A stretch of DNA of 64,000 nucleotides from Ancylobacter sp. Lp-2 (GTDB lineage Bacteria > Pseudomonadota > Alphaproteobacteria > Rhizobiales > Xanthobacteraceae). Shown here piece after piece: positions 35,834-45,271 of the stretch. The stretch's first letter is position 1; the number at the start of each line of letters is the position of its first letter. A program made the translations under genes and the position numbers. Location: positions 310,001-374,000 of the forward strand of contig NZ_JAJALI010000001.1 in NCBI RefSeq assembly GCF_020523795.1, given 5' to 3'. The notes below the pieces were generated by a model. The model was not told the origin of the DNA. It ran no database searches and worked only from the letters and a program-made list of their open reading frames with translations.

Positions 35834-36930
35834 GTGATAGCCTCAAGCACCTTAATGATGACCGCCGCGGCCATCTTGGGCGGGACCGCATTACCGATCT
35901 GTCGGACGCGCTCACGCCGGCTTCCGGCGAAGCGATACCCATCAGGAAAGCTCTGGATGGCAGCCAGTTCGGGAGTCCGCAACCGACGCGTCTCCCAATG
36001 AAACGGGCCTGTCCAAGGACCCGGCGATGCTGCGACGGTCCAGGACAGCTTCTCGGGATGCAGCTTCAGAAGGAAGTTCCAGAAGCGGCTTTCCGCTTCG
36101 AACGTGGGATTGGGATGACCCGCCCAAGCCGTATGGGCCTTGTAGTTCCAGCCCGGTGGTACATCAGCGAGATGATCAGCCCAGCGACCCGACACAACCT
36201 CCTCGCGCTCGAAAAACTCCTCGCCGGCATAGGCACTGATCGCCTCACCGACGCTGACGAAAGGTTTGAGAAAGATTGACGATTCCTCGGCATGGGTAAT
36301 CTCGGGCATCGCCGGCGTCTGCGACCGGCTTCCAAGGATGAACACGCGCTGGCGCTTCTGCGGAACACCGAACTCTGCGCTGTTCCCTTTGAAGATAGAA
36401 ATCTTCATTCCTGCGTCCTTCATCGTATCGATGAAGAGCTCGACTGTCGTGCGATTGCGGGGATGGAAAATGCTGGCTACGTTCTCGAGCACGAACCCAT
36501 CAGCCTTGGCCTCGATGGTGAGACGCGCGAACTCGAGCAGAAGATTTCGACGATCGTCGGGCCGCGGCTCCGTGATCGACGGCGGCCGCTGGTACACCGC
36601 GTCGTCACCACGGTAGAAGGCGAGGCGAAGGCGCAAGTCCTCGCCTGAATCGGTCCAATAGGCGTTTTTAGAAAAGGGCTGGCAAGGTGCACCGCCAATC
36701 ACCACGAGTGGGTCGGACACATTCAGGCCCGCCATTTGACGCAATTGCTCGCCGGTGAGATCTAGGACACTGCCCTCATGTACAAAATGTCCGTCGTCCG
36801 CCTCGTTCAACCGCAGTGTTTCGCATGCCCTCGGGTCGATCTCCACTGATAGCCGAAGGTCAGCGCCAGCGATCCGGCTTGCTATGCCAAATCCACCAGC
36901 GCCGGCGAAAAGATCAACAACTGGTAGCAC
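35830..36930 (-). CDS. DNA cytosine-5 methyltransferase (first)
   Basis: Protein of 366 residues: motif I VDLFAGAGGFG, IV GGAPCQPFS, VI ENV, VIII QKRQRVFILG, X RQIGNAVPP. Starts at GTG 36930 with AAAGGG upstream; an ATG one base out of frame nearby is not used. Paralogous to, but clearly different from, the next enzyme; both share a segment like HPNPTFEAESRFWNFLLKLHPE before the recognition region end. Two cytosine methyltransferases with one endonuclease point to an asymmetric target with each strand methylated separately. Confidence 0.88.
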   Translation of the reverse strand: MLPVVDLFAGAGGFGIASRIAGADLRLSVEIDPRACETLRLNEADDGHFVHEGSVLDLTGEQLRQMAGLNVSDPLVVIGGAPCQPFSKNAYWTDSGEDLRLRLAFYRGDDAVYQRPPSITEPRPDDRRNLLLEFARLTIEAKADGFVLENVASIFHPRNRTTVELFIDTMKDAGMKISIFKGNSAEFGVPQKRQRVFILGSRSQTPAMPEITHAEESSIFLKPFVSVGEAISAYAGEEFFEREEVVSGRWADHLADVPPGWNYKAHTAWAGHPNPTFEAESRFWNFLLKLHPEKLSWTVAASPGPWTGPFHWETRRLRTPELAAIQSFPDGYRFAGSRRERVRQIGNAVPPKMAAAVIIKVLEAIT

Positions 36931-37442
36931 TGCATAGCCCTTTGAAAGGTAACCATTGATTTAATCGGCCGCGACGGTGGCATACAGGCATCTATGCGGC
37001 TCCTGAGTGATTCTCGTCAACAGCCGGAGCCCTGTCTACCGTACTCATCCACGGGTCGCCGCAGATGTTATGTTCTTGATATGTTCCCGTCAACCTTCTT
37101 CTTCCCAGTTCGAGGCCTAAGATAGGCCGATCGAAATTGCCCTCATCTGGACTGATACGATCGCGATGCTACCGACATGTCCGTGTGTGGACGCCCCGTT
37201 GGATGCAAGAGGTTTTTGAGGGCATGTTGCGCGGGTTCAGGTGCTTCCGTGTGTCCGGCCTGTTGATGCAGCATCATCACGGCTGCTGGCCTGTATGGAG
37301 ATCGCGGATCGAGTGCAGATCGCTTTTGCGCGCTCGAGGCGCCCGGACATTTCACTGGTTTTCCCGCCCCCGCCTGCTGACCGTTGCGCCATACCTCTCT
37401 GCTGACCTTACCTCGCGTCCCTGACGCCTCAAGCCGTGGCTG
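36931..37442. other. Gene-free stretch between restriction operon and transposase
   Basis: 512 bp. The part next to the transposase stop (about 37220-37442) should include one end of the insertion sequence and, for IS1111-type elements, the non-coding end that can encode a bridge RNA. I could not fix the IS end. Nothing else is recognisable. Confidence 0.4.
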
Positions 37443-38468
37443 TTATGCCGCCGCGGCCGGAGCTCGGTAGGATCCACCGTGCGCCATCAGCGCCCAGACG
37501 ATCCTTGCCATCTTGTTGGCCAGTGCGACCGTGACCAGCATACGCGGCTTGCGAGCCAACATGCCGGCCAGCCAGCCGCTAGCCTTGTCGGGATCGCGCG
37601 CCGCGACCTTGGTCGCCGAGCTCGCGCCTAGGATCAGAAGCCGTCGCAGGCTGCGCTCCCCCATCTTGGTCGTTCGCCCGAGCCGCTCCTTGCCGCCGCT
37701 GGAGTGCTGTTGCGGGACGAGACCCAGCCAGGCCGCGAAGTCACGCCCGCGGCGGAAGGTGCTGGCGGCTGGCGCCAGTGCGACCAGCGCCGTCGCGATG
37801 ACCGGACCAATGCCCGGGACGGTCATCAACCGCTGCGCCACCGGGTCTGCCTTCGCCCGGGCCGCGATCTCGCGGTCGAGAAGAGCGATCTGCGCCTGCA
37901 GTGCCTGCAAACCATGTGCGATGACGACCAGTACCGGCCGCGCTTCAACCGGGATGTCTGATGTGGGATCGCCGACGATCTCGACCAGCTTGCCGACATG
38001 TCCGACACCCTGCCGCACGACATAGCCGAACTCGGTGAGGTGCCCGCGCAAGGCGTTGATCAGCTGGGTGCGCTGGCGCACGAGGATGTCGCGCGTACGA
38101 AACACCACGGCCGATGCCTGCGCCTCTGCACTCTTGCCCTGAACGAACCGCATCGTCGGGCGTTGCGCCGCCTCGCAGATCGCCTCGGCGTCAGCCATGT
38201 CGTTCTTCTGCCGCTTCACGAACGGCTTCACGTACGCCGGCGGGATGAGCCGCGTATCGTGGCCCAAAGCAGCGATCTCGCGGGCCCAGTAGTGCGCGCT
38301 CGCGCAAGCCTCCATCGCCACGACGCACCGTGGCAACGACGCGAAGAACGCCAGAACCTGGTCACACCGCAGCTTCTTGCGCAGGATCGTGTTACCGCCC
38401 CGGTCCGCGCCGTGAACCTGGAAAACCGACTTGGTCAGATCGATGCTGATTCTGCTGATCTCACTCAC
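37443..38468 (-). CDS. IS110-family transposase, IS1111 type
   Basis: Transposase of 341 residues. N-terminal RuvC-like DEDD domain: IDLTKSVFQVHGAD (first Asp), CVVAMEACASAHYWAR (Glu), KNDMADAEAICEA (Asp pair), RPTMRFVQGKS. C-terminal Tnp2 domain: LMTVPGIGPVIATALVALA and the serine-bearing GLVPQQHSSGGKERLGRTTKMGERSLRRLLI. GTG 38468 with GGAGGTGTCC upstream. Full length, so the element may be active. Family members insert without target duplication and are guided by an RNA from their own non-coding end. Confidence 0.92.
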   Translation of the reverse strand: MSEISRISIDLTKSVFQVHGADRGGNTILRKKLRCDQVLAFFASLPRCVVAMEACASAHYWAREIAALGHDTRLIPPAYVKPFVKRQKNDMADAEAICEAAQRPTMRFVQGKSAEAQASAVVFRTRDILVRQRTQLINALRGHLTEFGYVVRQGVGHVGKLVEIVGDPTSDIPVEARPVLVVIAHGLQALQAQIALLDREIAARAKADPVAQRLMTVPGIGPVIATALVALAPAASTFRRGRDFAAWLGLVPQQHSSGGKERLGRTTKMGERSLRRLLILGASSATKVAARDPDKASGWLAGMLARKPRMLVTVALANKMARIVWALMAHGGSYRAPAAAA

Positions 38469-38949
38469 GGACACCTCCTCCAGTGGTGATGAAACACCTC
38501 CACTCTGGCACATAGATGCCGTCAGGGGGCGTCCACCCATCGCTTTCGGGCGACTTGCGAATGTCGCTGAATGACTGACATGAGGGCGCAAAGCGGGCGT
38601 CGCTGAAATGGCAGCCGAAGGTCAGCAAAGGGTCAACAGCGCCTGCGTCACCTTCGGCAGTTGTGCTGTGCCTCACAGCGGCACCTGCCGAAAAACAGGT
38701 GTTTTTGGCCGCCGGCAAGGTGGACGCTTAGCGTGAGGCGGTCGATCAGAGTTTAATGTACGAAAAATACTGGCGATTTGGTCGACTGTACGAGAATCGA
38801 CGCGCGAGGTTTTTAGTCACCTGTCGCTGACGCCAGCCGCCGGGTCCCAACTCGATTTTGAACCCCTCATCGGGCTGCCGGCTGATAGCCAGGTCGATAC
38901 TTACTAGCGGCTACTAAACGGACTGGGCCGAACGCTACGGCGTCGACGA

Positions 38950-39108
38950 TTCGCCCCGCCCTTCGGCGTCGGCTACTATGCGGCCAGCGCGATCGGGCGC
39001 GTCAATCCGGACGAGGGCATGAAGCCGATCGTCGGCTACATGATCGCCCTTGTGATCGGGCTTCTGCTGGTCGCGGCCTTCCCCTGGATATCGATCGGGT
39101 TTCTCTGA
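38950..39108 (+). pseudogene. C-terminal fragment of a TRAP transporter large permease (DctM)
   Basis: The frame reads FAPPFGVGYYAASAIGRV, then PDEGMKPIVGYMIALVIG and LLVAAFPWISIGFL before a TGA at 39106. This is the conserved last 50 residues of DctM. The frame has no start and no matching sequence upstream of 38950, so the gene was cut, probably by insertion or rearrangement. 38469-38949 otherwise contains the transposase upstream end and no gene. Confidence 0.75.
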
Positions 39109-39123
39109 GAGGTCGACAAATCG

Positions 39124-40311
39124 ATGCGGATACCCAGCAAGAACGGTCGCCCGATCCACATCAGGACGCTCGCGGTCCACGGCGGCCAAAAGCCGGATCC
39201 GGCGACCGGCGCCATCGCTCCGCCAATCGTGACGACGTCATCCTACTCCTATGGCAACTTCGATACGGGGGTCGATCGATTCACCGGCGAGAAGCCCGGC
39301 TATCTCTACAGCCGGTTTGCCAATCCCACAGTTGCCGTGTTCGAAGCCAAGATGGCCGCGCTCGAGGGAGGCGAAGCGGCCGTCGGGTTCGCAAGCGGCA
39401 TGGCGGCCATCAGTTCCACGCTTCTTGCCATGCTTTCGGCGGGCGATGAGATCATCTCCGTCGGTACCGTCTACGGCGGCACCGAAGGCGTGATCCGATC
39501 ATTATTGCCGAGATTTGGTGTTCGATGCGTCCAGCTTGCCAGGCTCGACGAGCTCGCCGCGGCGATGACGCCCCAAACCCGCGTCGTTTACGTCGAAACG
39601 CCGGCGAACCCGATTCTGGGCATTGTCGATCTGGAAGCAGCATCACGCATTGCGCATGCCGGGGGTGCTGTCGTCGTCGCGGACAATACGTTTGCAACGC
39701 CATGCCTGACCCGCCCGCTGTCGCTCGGAACAGATATTGTCGTCCATTCCGCGACAAAATTCATAAGCGGGCACGGCGATGCCACCGGCGGGATAGCCGT
39801 CGGCACGGCCGAGGCGATGCAGAAGGTGAGGCAGGCGGGCATGCTGCAGCTGGGAAGCTGTCTCAGCCCTCACGATGCCAGCTTGCTTATCCGCGGCCTG
39901 AAGACCATGCCGTTGCGCGTAGAGGCGGCCTCGCTGAGCGGACAGAAGATCGCGGAATATCTGAACGGGCACGCCGCCGTAGGAAGCGTCTTCTACCCCG
40001 GTCTTCCCGACCATCCCGGACATGATATCGCGGCACGCCAGATGACGTTGTTCGGGGGCATCGTCTCCTTCGAAATGACGGGTGGCCGCCACGCCGCGCG
40101 CGCCTTTCTGGATAAGCTGAAGCTCGTGACGCAGGCGGTCTCAGTCGGAGACACCGATTCCCTTGCGTGCCATCCCGCCACCACCACCCACAGCGCTGTC
40201 CCTCCAGAGTTACGCCAGAAGAGCGGTATCACGGACGGACTTGTACGATTGAGCGTGGGTATTGAACACGCGGATGATTTGGTCAGCGACATTGAACAGG
40301 CGCTGCAATGA
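39124..40311 (+). CDS. PLP-dependent trans-sulfuration enzyme, methionine gamma-lyase-like
   Basis: Cytosolic enzyme of 395 residues in the Cys/Met metabolism PLP family. Tyr in PGYLYSRFANPTVAVFE binds the cofactor of the neighbouring subunit, GFASGMAAISSTLLA the phosphate, VVADNTFATPCLTRPL the Asp, and HSATKFISGHGD carries the Schiff-base lysine. Residues around TDSLACHPATTTHS are standard. It could be methionine gamma-lyase, cystathionine gamma-lyase/synthase or O-acetylhomoserine sulfhydrylase; lyase is favoured by overall pattern only. It sits 15 bp after the TRAP fragment, suggesting it was once co-transcribed with an uptake system. Confidence 0.83.
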   Translation: MRIPSKNGRPIHIRTLAVHGGQKPDPATGAIAPPIVTTSSYSYGNFDTGVDRFTGEKPGYLYSRFANPTVAVFEAKMAALEGGEAAVGFASGMAAISSTLLAMLSAGDEIISVGTVYGGTEGVIRSLLPRFGVRCVQLARLDELAAAMTPQTRVVYVETPANPILGIVDLEAASRIAHAGGAVVVADNTFATPCLTRPLSLGTDIVVHSATKFISGHGDATGGIAVGTAEAMQKVRQAGMLQLGSCLSPHDASLLIRGLKTMPLRVEAASLSGQKIAEYLNGHAAVGSVFYPGLPDHPGHDIAARQMTLFGGIVSFEMTGGRHAARAFLDKLKLVTQAVSVGDTDSLACHPATTTHSAVPPELRQKSGITDGLVRLSVGIEHADDLVSDIEQALQ

Positions 40312-40364
40312 GCCTGGTCAGGCGTTTGACGGGACCGAACGCCGTTATACGGCGTCCTCCTGCG

Positions 40365-41258
40365 TCAGGCCGTCCTTGATCTGAACTGCTCCGCCATCCA
40401 TTCGATGACGACGCGTACACGCGGAGAAAGCTGGCGCGTGTGCGAATAGAGAACGTGGACCGGGAGCGGCGTCGGGGGATAGTCGCGCAGAATCTCGACC
40501 AGGGCTCCGCTGGCGAGCTCGGGCGCGACGCGATAGCGCGGAACCTGGATGATCCCGAGTCCCTGGCAGGCGCAAGCCACATTGGTTTCGGCGCCTGTCA
40601 CGGTCACGAGCGAAGACGGCGTGATCTGCCGTTCCCTGCCCCTGTCAAGAAAGACGAACGGGCTGACCGCGGCGGCATCGGGGGCGAAAAGGCCGACGAT
40701 GCGATGGTTGTCGAGATCGTCCAGCGTCTGCGGAATGCCGAAGCGGTCGAGATAGGACGGGCTGGCGAAGGTACCCCGGCCAAGTTCAGCGAGCTTCCGA
40801 CGTATCAACGGGCTGTCGCTCAAGATGCCGGCCCGCAGGATGCAATCGAACCCTTCCCGGACCATGTCGAGCGCCTGATGCGCCTCACCGATATGAAGCC
40901 GAATTCCCGGATAGGTGTCGAGAAAACGGGGAAGCCCGGGCAGCAGAAAGTGGCGGGCCTGCGTGCCATGCACATCGACCCGCACCAGGCCGCTTGGCTT
41001 GGCACCGGCAAAGGCACCTTCGGCATCTTCCAGGTCGGCGATCAGCGCCAGGCAGCGCTGGTAATAGGCCTCGCCGTCGAGGGTCGGGCTGACCTGGCGC
41101 GTCGTCCGCTGAAGCAGCCGCACCCCCAGCCGCACCTCCAGCCCCTTCACCGCATCGGTGACGGACGAACGCGGCAGCCCGAGATCCTCGGCAGCTTTGG
41201 TGAAGCTGCGGCGCTCCACAATGCGGGTGAACACCCGCATGGCATCGAAACGGTCCAT
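40365..41258 (-). CDS. LysR-family transcriptional regulator
   Basis: Regulator of 297 residues: MDRFDAMRVFTRIVERRSFTKAAEDLGLPRSSVTDAVKGLEVRLGVRLLQRTTR is the standard LysR HTH, of the branch that often controls adjacent oxidoreductases. Divergent from the SDR gene at 41373 with 114 bp between starts, so it likely controls that three-gene unit. Confidence 0.9.
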   Translation of the reverse strand: MDRFDAMRVFTRIVERRSFTKAAEDLGLPRSSVTDAVKGLEVRLGVRLLQRTTRQVSPTLDGEAYYQRCLALIADLEDAEGAFAGAKPSGLVRVDVHGTQARHFLLPGLPRFLDTYPGIRLHIGEAHQALDMVREGFDCILRAGILSDSPLIRRKLAELGRGTFASPSYLDRFGIPQTLDDLDNHRIVGLFAPDAAAVSPFVFLDRGRERQITPSSLVTVTGAETNVACACQGLGIIQVPRYRVAPELASGALVEILRDYPPTPLPVHVLYSHTRQLSPRVRVVIEWMAEQFRSRTA

Positions 41259-41372
41259 TGTTCGCCTACTCGGATAGTGTTGCCAATTTATGCCTGATTA
41301 TCTCCTTCATTGGAACGGGCATTGTCTCCTCACACCCGCCGAACACCGGCGGACAGCAAGGAGCAGGGAACA

Positions 41373-42125
41373 ATGACCAACACTTTCACCAAAGCCGCCG
41401 GCAAGGTCGCGATCGTCACTGGCGCCTCGGGTGGTATCGGCGCGGCGGTAGCCGAGCGCCTCGCCAGCGACGGCTTCACCGTCGTGGTGAACTACGCCGG
41501 CAGCACCGCGCAGGCCGAGGCGCTGGTCGCCAGGATCGAAGCCGCCGGCGGCCGCGCCGTCAGCGCGCAGGCCGATATCTCCAACGTCGAGGCGGTTCGC
41601 CGCATGTTCGACAGCACAGAGGCGGCCTTCGGCGGCGTCGACGTGCTGATCAACAATGCCGGCATCATGAACCTGGCGACCATCGCCGACAGCGACGATG
41701 CGCTGTTCGACCGCCAGATCGCGGTGAACCTGAAGGGCACCTTCAACACGCTGCGCGAGGCGGCCAGGCGGCTGCGGGACGGCGGGCGGATCGTGAACTT
41801 CTCCTCCAGCGTTGTCGGCATGCTGCAGCCGACCTACGGCGTCTATGCCGGCACCAAGGCCGCGGTCGAGGCGATGACCAAGATCCTGGCCAAGGAGCTG
41901 CGCGGCCGCAACATCACCGTCAATGCCGTCGCTCCCGGCCCGACCGCGACCAAGCTTTTCCTCGACGGCAAGCCGCAGGAGGTGATCGACCGGCTGGCCA
42001 AGCTCGCACCGCTGGAACGTCTCGGCCAACCCGAGGATATCGCCGCAGCCGTGTCTCTGCTCGTGGGTCCGGATGGCGGCTGGGTCAACGGCCAGACCCT
42101 GCGGGTGAATGGCGGAATCATCTGA
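41373..42125 (+). CDS. SDR family oxidoreductase (3-oxoacyl-ACP reductase-like)
   Basis: Classical SDR of 250 residues: TGASGGIG cofactor motif, NNAGIM, Ser in NFSSSVVGM, YAGTK catalytic pair, C-terminal GGWVNGQTLRVNGG. ATG 41373 is preceded by AAGGAGCAGGG. First gene of a LysR-controlled unit; substrate not predictable. Confidence 0.9.
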   Translation: MTNTFTKAAGKVAIVTGASGGIGAAVAERLASDGFTVVVNYAGSTAQAEALVARIEAAGGRAVSAQADISNVEAVRRMFDSTEAAFGGVDVLINNAGIMNLATIADSDDALFDRQIAVNLKGTFNTLREAARRLRDGGRIVNFSSSVVGMLQPTYGVYAGTKAAVEAMTKILAKELRGRNITVNAVAPGPTATKLFLDGKPQEVIDRLAKLAPLERLGQPEDIAAAVSLLVGPDGGWVNGQTLRVNGGII

Positions 42126-42172
42126 TCCCGCGCCCGCCCGCCAATACCCAATACCTTCCAGGGACGAACCTC

Positions 42173-43075
42173 ATGTCAAAGCTTGTCATTCTCGTTACCG
42201 GCGCCTCGTCGGGCTTCGGCCTCATGACCGCCAGGGCCCTCGCTGCGGCCGGCCACATCGTCTACGCCTCGATGCGCGAAACGGAGGGGCGCAATGCGGC
42301 TCGCGTGGCTGAAATCGCCGCGTGGTCGGAGGCGGAAAGCGTCAACCTGCGCACTGTAGAATTGGACGTCCAGTCCGATGCCTCCGCCGATGCCGGCGTC
42401 GCCCATGTCCTCGCCGAGGCGGGGCGCCTCGATGTCATCGTCCACAATGCCGGCCACATGGTTTTCGGCCCCGCTGAGGCGTTCACGCCCGAGCAGTTCA
42501 TGCAGCAATATGACGTCAACGTGCTGGGCACGCAGCGGGTCAACCGCGCCGCGCTCCCTCACCTGCGCAAGCGGGGCAAGGGGCTTCTGGTCTGGGTCGG
42601 CTCCTCCTCCACGCGCGGCGGCACCCCGCCGTTCCTGTCGCCCTATTTCGCGGCCAAGGCTGCGATGGACGCGCTCGCCGTCTCCTATTCGACCGAACTC
42701 GCGCTCTGGGGCATCGAGACCACCATCATGGTGCCGGGCGCTTTCACCAAAGGCACCAACCACTTCGCCCATTCGGGCAAGCCATCCGACGCCCCGCGCG
42801 CGGCCGAATACGAGGCCGGCCCCTATGCCGGCATCGCAGACAAGGCGCTGAAGGGGCTCGCCGGTCTCGAACCCGCCGATGCCGATCCCGCCGAGGTCGC
42901 CCGCGCCATCGTCCGCGTGGTGGATGCACCTTTCGGCCAGCGCCCGTTCCGCGTCCATGTCGACCCGTCGCAGGACGGAGCGGAAGTGGTGAACGCGGTT
43001 GCCGACCGCATGCGCCGCGAGATGTACCGCAACATCGGTCTCGAGGAACTGCTCGGGCCGCGCGTCGTCGTCTGA
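42173..43075 (+). CDS. SDR family oxidoreductase (extended C terminus)
   Basis: SDR of 300 residues: TGASSGFG, HNAGHM, Ser in WVGSSSTRGG, YFAAK pair, and a longer C-terminal part (PFRVHVDPSQDGAEVV) than classical members, like the retinol-dehydrogenase-type bacterial SDRs. It is 47 bp after the previous SDR and 63 bp before a DUF1097 gene. Likely acts on a related substrate. Confidence 0.88.
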   Translation: MSKLVILVTGASSGFGLMTARALAAAGHIVYASMRETEGRNAARVAEIAAWSEAESVNLRTVELDVQSDASADAGVAHVLAEAGRLDVIVHNAGHMVFGPAEAFTPEQFMQQYDVNVLGTQRVNRAALPHLRKRGKGLLVWVGSSSTRGGTPPFLSPYFAAKAAMDALAVSYSTELALWGIETTIMVPGAFTKGTNHFAHSGKPSDAPRAAEYEAGPYAGIADKALKGLAGLEPADADPAEVARAIVRVVDAPFGQRPFRVHVDPSQDGAEVVNAVADRMRREMYRNIGLEELLGPRVVV

Positions 43076-43138
43076 CCGGCACCTCGATGGCCGGAACCGT
43101 CAGCGTTCCGGCCACGCACTCTTAACCCTCCGGGAGAA

Positions 43139-43648
43139 ATGATCATGACCAGCATGCCTGCAACCGCGTCGCGCTGGAAGGCGCCTCTCGTCTTCCTCGG
43201 CTTCGGCGCCATAGCGGCTGCGGTCGCCTCGACCGCGGCCTTCACCAGCCTCCATCTCGGCCTCGCGCCCTGGGCGATGTTTGTCGGCTGGGTTGCCTAT
43301 TTCACCCGGCCGATCTCCGGCCGGCAGGGCGTCTATACCTGGCTCTGCCTGCTGTGCGGACTGTTGCTCGGCGCGCTCGCCGTTCTCGCTCTGAGGGAGC
43401 TGATGCCGATGATGGGCCCCTTTGCCCTCGCGCTCGTCGTTTTCGTGGTGGCAATGGTGGTCGTCTCGATGCGGGCGATCCGCATCCTCGACAATATACC
43501 GGCCTGGTTCCTCGGCCTGATCGCCTTCTTCGCGGCGCATGTTGAACCATCGCTGGGTGGGCTCGCGGAACTAGGCGGCACCGGCGCGCTCGGATCGGCT
43601 GCCGGCTGGATCTCGCAACGGCTGCAAGCCCTCCTCACGAGACACTGA
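43139..43648 (+). CDS. DUF1097-like inner-membrane protein
   Basis: Protein of 169 residues with about five hydrophobic spans (FLGFGAIAAAVASTAAF, GLAPWAMFVGWVAYFT, LCLLCGLLLGALAVLAL, FALALVVFVVAMVVVS, IPAWFLGLIAFFAAH). Pattern and the WVAYF...P..G region match DUF1097 (YcdZ-like) proteins of unknown function. Last gene of the SDR unit. Start may be ATG 43139 or the ATG two codons later. Confidence 0.78.
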   Translation: MIMTSMPATASRWKAPLVFLGFGAIAAAVASTAAFTSLHLGLAPWAMFVGWVAYFTRPISGRQGVYTWLCLLCGLLLGALAVLALRELMPMMGPFALALVVFVVAMVVVSMRAIRILDNIPAWFLGLIAFFAAHVEPSLGGLAELGGTGALGSAAGWISQRLQALLTRH

Positions 43649-44009
43649 AACGGCGAGACATCCCTACCGGACATGCTCCATACTTCCCCCACTGAGCCCG
43701 CGCTTCGTGCTCCATAGCACCAACCGTCTCAAACTCGGCTCGCAGGACATGTACAATCCTCGTCAATAGATCCTCAGCGGATTTGGCGACGGTGATTGGG
43801 GTCGACGAGACGACGCTTCATGTACTTATCTCGTCAGATGGACACTGGCAGATCCTGATTATCGCCGTTAAGGGGGAAACTAGTTGATCTGTCCGGTGAT
43901 GGGGTGCGTACGCCGTCGAGCACCGAACATGACTCCTCACCCTCGCCGATAGCGCGAACCTCGATACTGCAGGATGTCCCACCGGCATAACCGTCGCCGC
44001 AAAGCCCGG
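43649..44009. other. Gene-free stretch
   Basis: 361 bp between DUF1097 and the desaturase pseudogene. No coding pattern, no structured repeat, nothing recognised. Confidence 0.45.
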
Positions 44010-44690
44010 CTATGCCGTGAAGATGGAAGGAGCGATAACGCGGAAATCCCCCTCCCGGCGCATGCCGAGAATGCCCTCGACGCCGGCCTGATGTATCCAG
44101 CCGGCCGAGCCAGCGTACCAGCTCCAGCCCCGCCCCGCATGCCGCACGCATCCAAAGCTCTGCCAGAGGGTCAGGCGGCCAATGTCGCGTAGGTCCGGTC
44201 GCGCAGCACTTCCCGCAGTCGGTAATAGAGAATGCGGCTGCAGAGGTGATGCATATGGTGCATGCCGATATTGGCGATGAACCAGCGCAGCACGCTCGGC
44301 AGGTCATAATGCGAACTGCCATGCAGCGCGGCCTCGTGGAATTTCCAGTTCTCGTTGCCAGCCCAGTGCGTGCCCTAGAACTGGTGCTGCATGTAGAACA
44401 GCCAGACGCCGGCACCGGCGGCGGCGATCACGATGGGCAGGTGTGGACCAGCAGGAACGGTCCAACGCCGAAGGCCCACATCAGTAGGCCGGCAGCGACG
44501 ACGATCTCCAGATTGGTGGTCATGATGCAGATCCACGGCTCCCGTCCCTTGCGGACGACGCCGAGCGGCAGGCGGCTCTGTAGCAGGAAGAAATAGATCG
44601 AGCCGATGCCGAACATCACCAGGGGGGTGCGGTAGAGCCGGTAGCGCAACCGTCCCCAGCGCGAATGCGCCGGGTATTATTCCACCAGAC
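44010..44690 (-). pseudogene. Fatty acid desaturase, inactivated by frameshifts and a stop
   Basis: Joined across frames the minus strand reads RLRYRLYRTPLVMFGIGSIYFF, LVVAAGLLMWAFG, LFYMQHQF then TAG, GTHWAGNENWKFHEAALHGSSHYDLP and NIGMHHMHHLCSR. The third His box (GMHHMHH) and HEAALHGSSHYDL are those of bacterial membrane desaturases. A frameshift lies near 44440 and the in-frame TAG near 44374; the N-terminal part with the first His boxes is missing. Confidence 0.8.
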
Positions 44691-44779
44691 CTCCAATATG
44701 GCGCGGAGGAATGTACGGACATAGGAGCCCCGACAACGTCTCAATATCCCGATCCGCGGGACGGCTGCGAACATGGAGC

Positions 44780-45246
44780 CTGGTCTTCGTCCGCGGCGTG
44801 CCGACAGACAGGCTTGCTCTACTGAAGGACTGCAATGCAGGCGCGGAGGCATGGATCTCCTATCAGGGGCGCGGCGACGAGAGTACGCAGTCACCGGTCC
44901 ACCCTGTAGCGCGGCTGGGGATTGTGCCGCGATATGGCAGTTCTCTTCGTCGAGGCCGTGCGGACCCTCGGTTTCGGCGCGCGGATTGTCTCTAGCTATC
45001 TGCACAATCCCTCCCAGGAGCTTGCGGGAATGATGGGCTTGGGATCAACCCACGTCTGGGCAGAGGCTATGTTCCCGGAGCGGGCTGGATCACTTTCGGT
45101 CCGATGAACCGCGGTGTGGGCGGCGCCAACCTCATCCCGGTTGCGGTTGGCTGCGATATTCGGCAGGTGATGCCCGTCACCTGGGAATTCTTCGGGACGA
45201 GCGGTGCGTTCGACGCCATGTCGGTAGACGTTTCCGTCCGGGCGTA
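44780..45246 (+). pseudogene. Transglutaminase-like protein, fragmented
   Basis: Pieces in successive frames read AEAWISYQGRG, CRDMAVLFVEAVRTLGFGARIVSSYLHN, STHVWAEAMF and PGAGWITFGPMNRGVGG, ending in SVDVSVRA before TAA 45244. This is the Cys-His-Asp core of a bacterial transglutaminase-like protein (the Cys lies just before RDMAV) broken by at least two frameshifts. It lies near an intact relative at 46659-47474. Confidence 0.75.
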
Positions 45247-45271
45247 AACGCAATCGAGCGCCATCCTTCGG

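Noticed and set aside
38760..38820. TGTACGA repeated twice, resembling a transposon end
   Set aside because: Only two loose copies without a matching partner end; insufficient.
41258..43075. A 605-residue frame joining both SDR genes
   Set aside because: Its first half is a shadow of the SDR at 41373-42125; the second SDR starts at ATG 42173.
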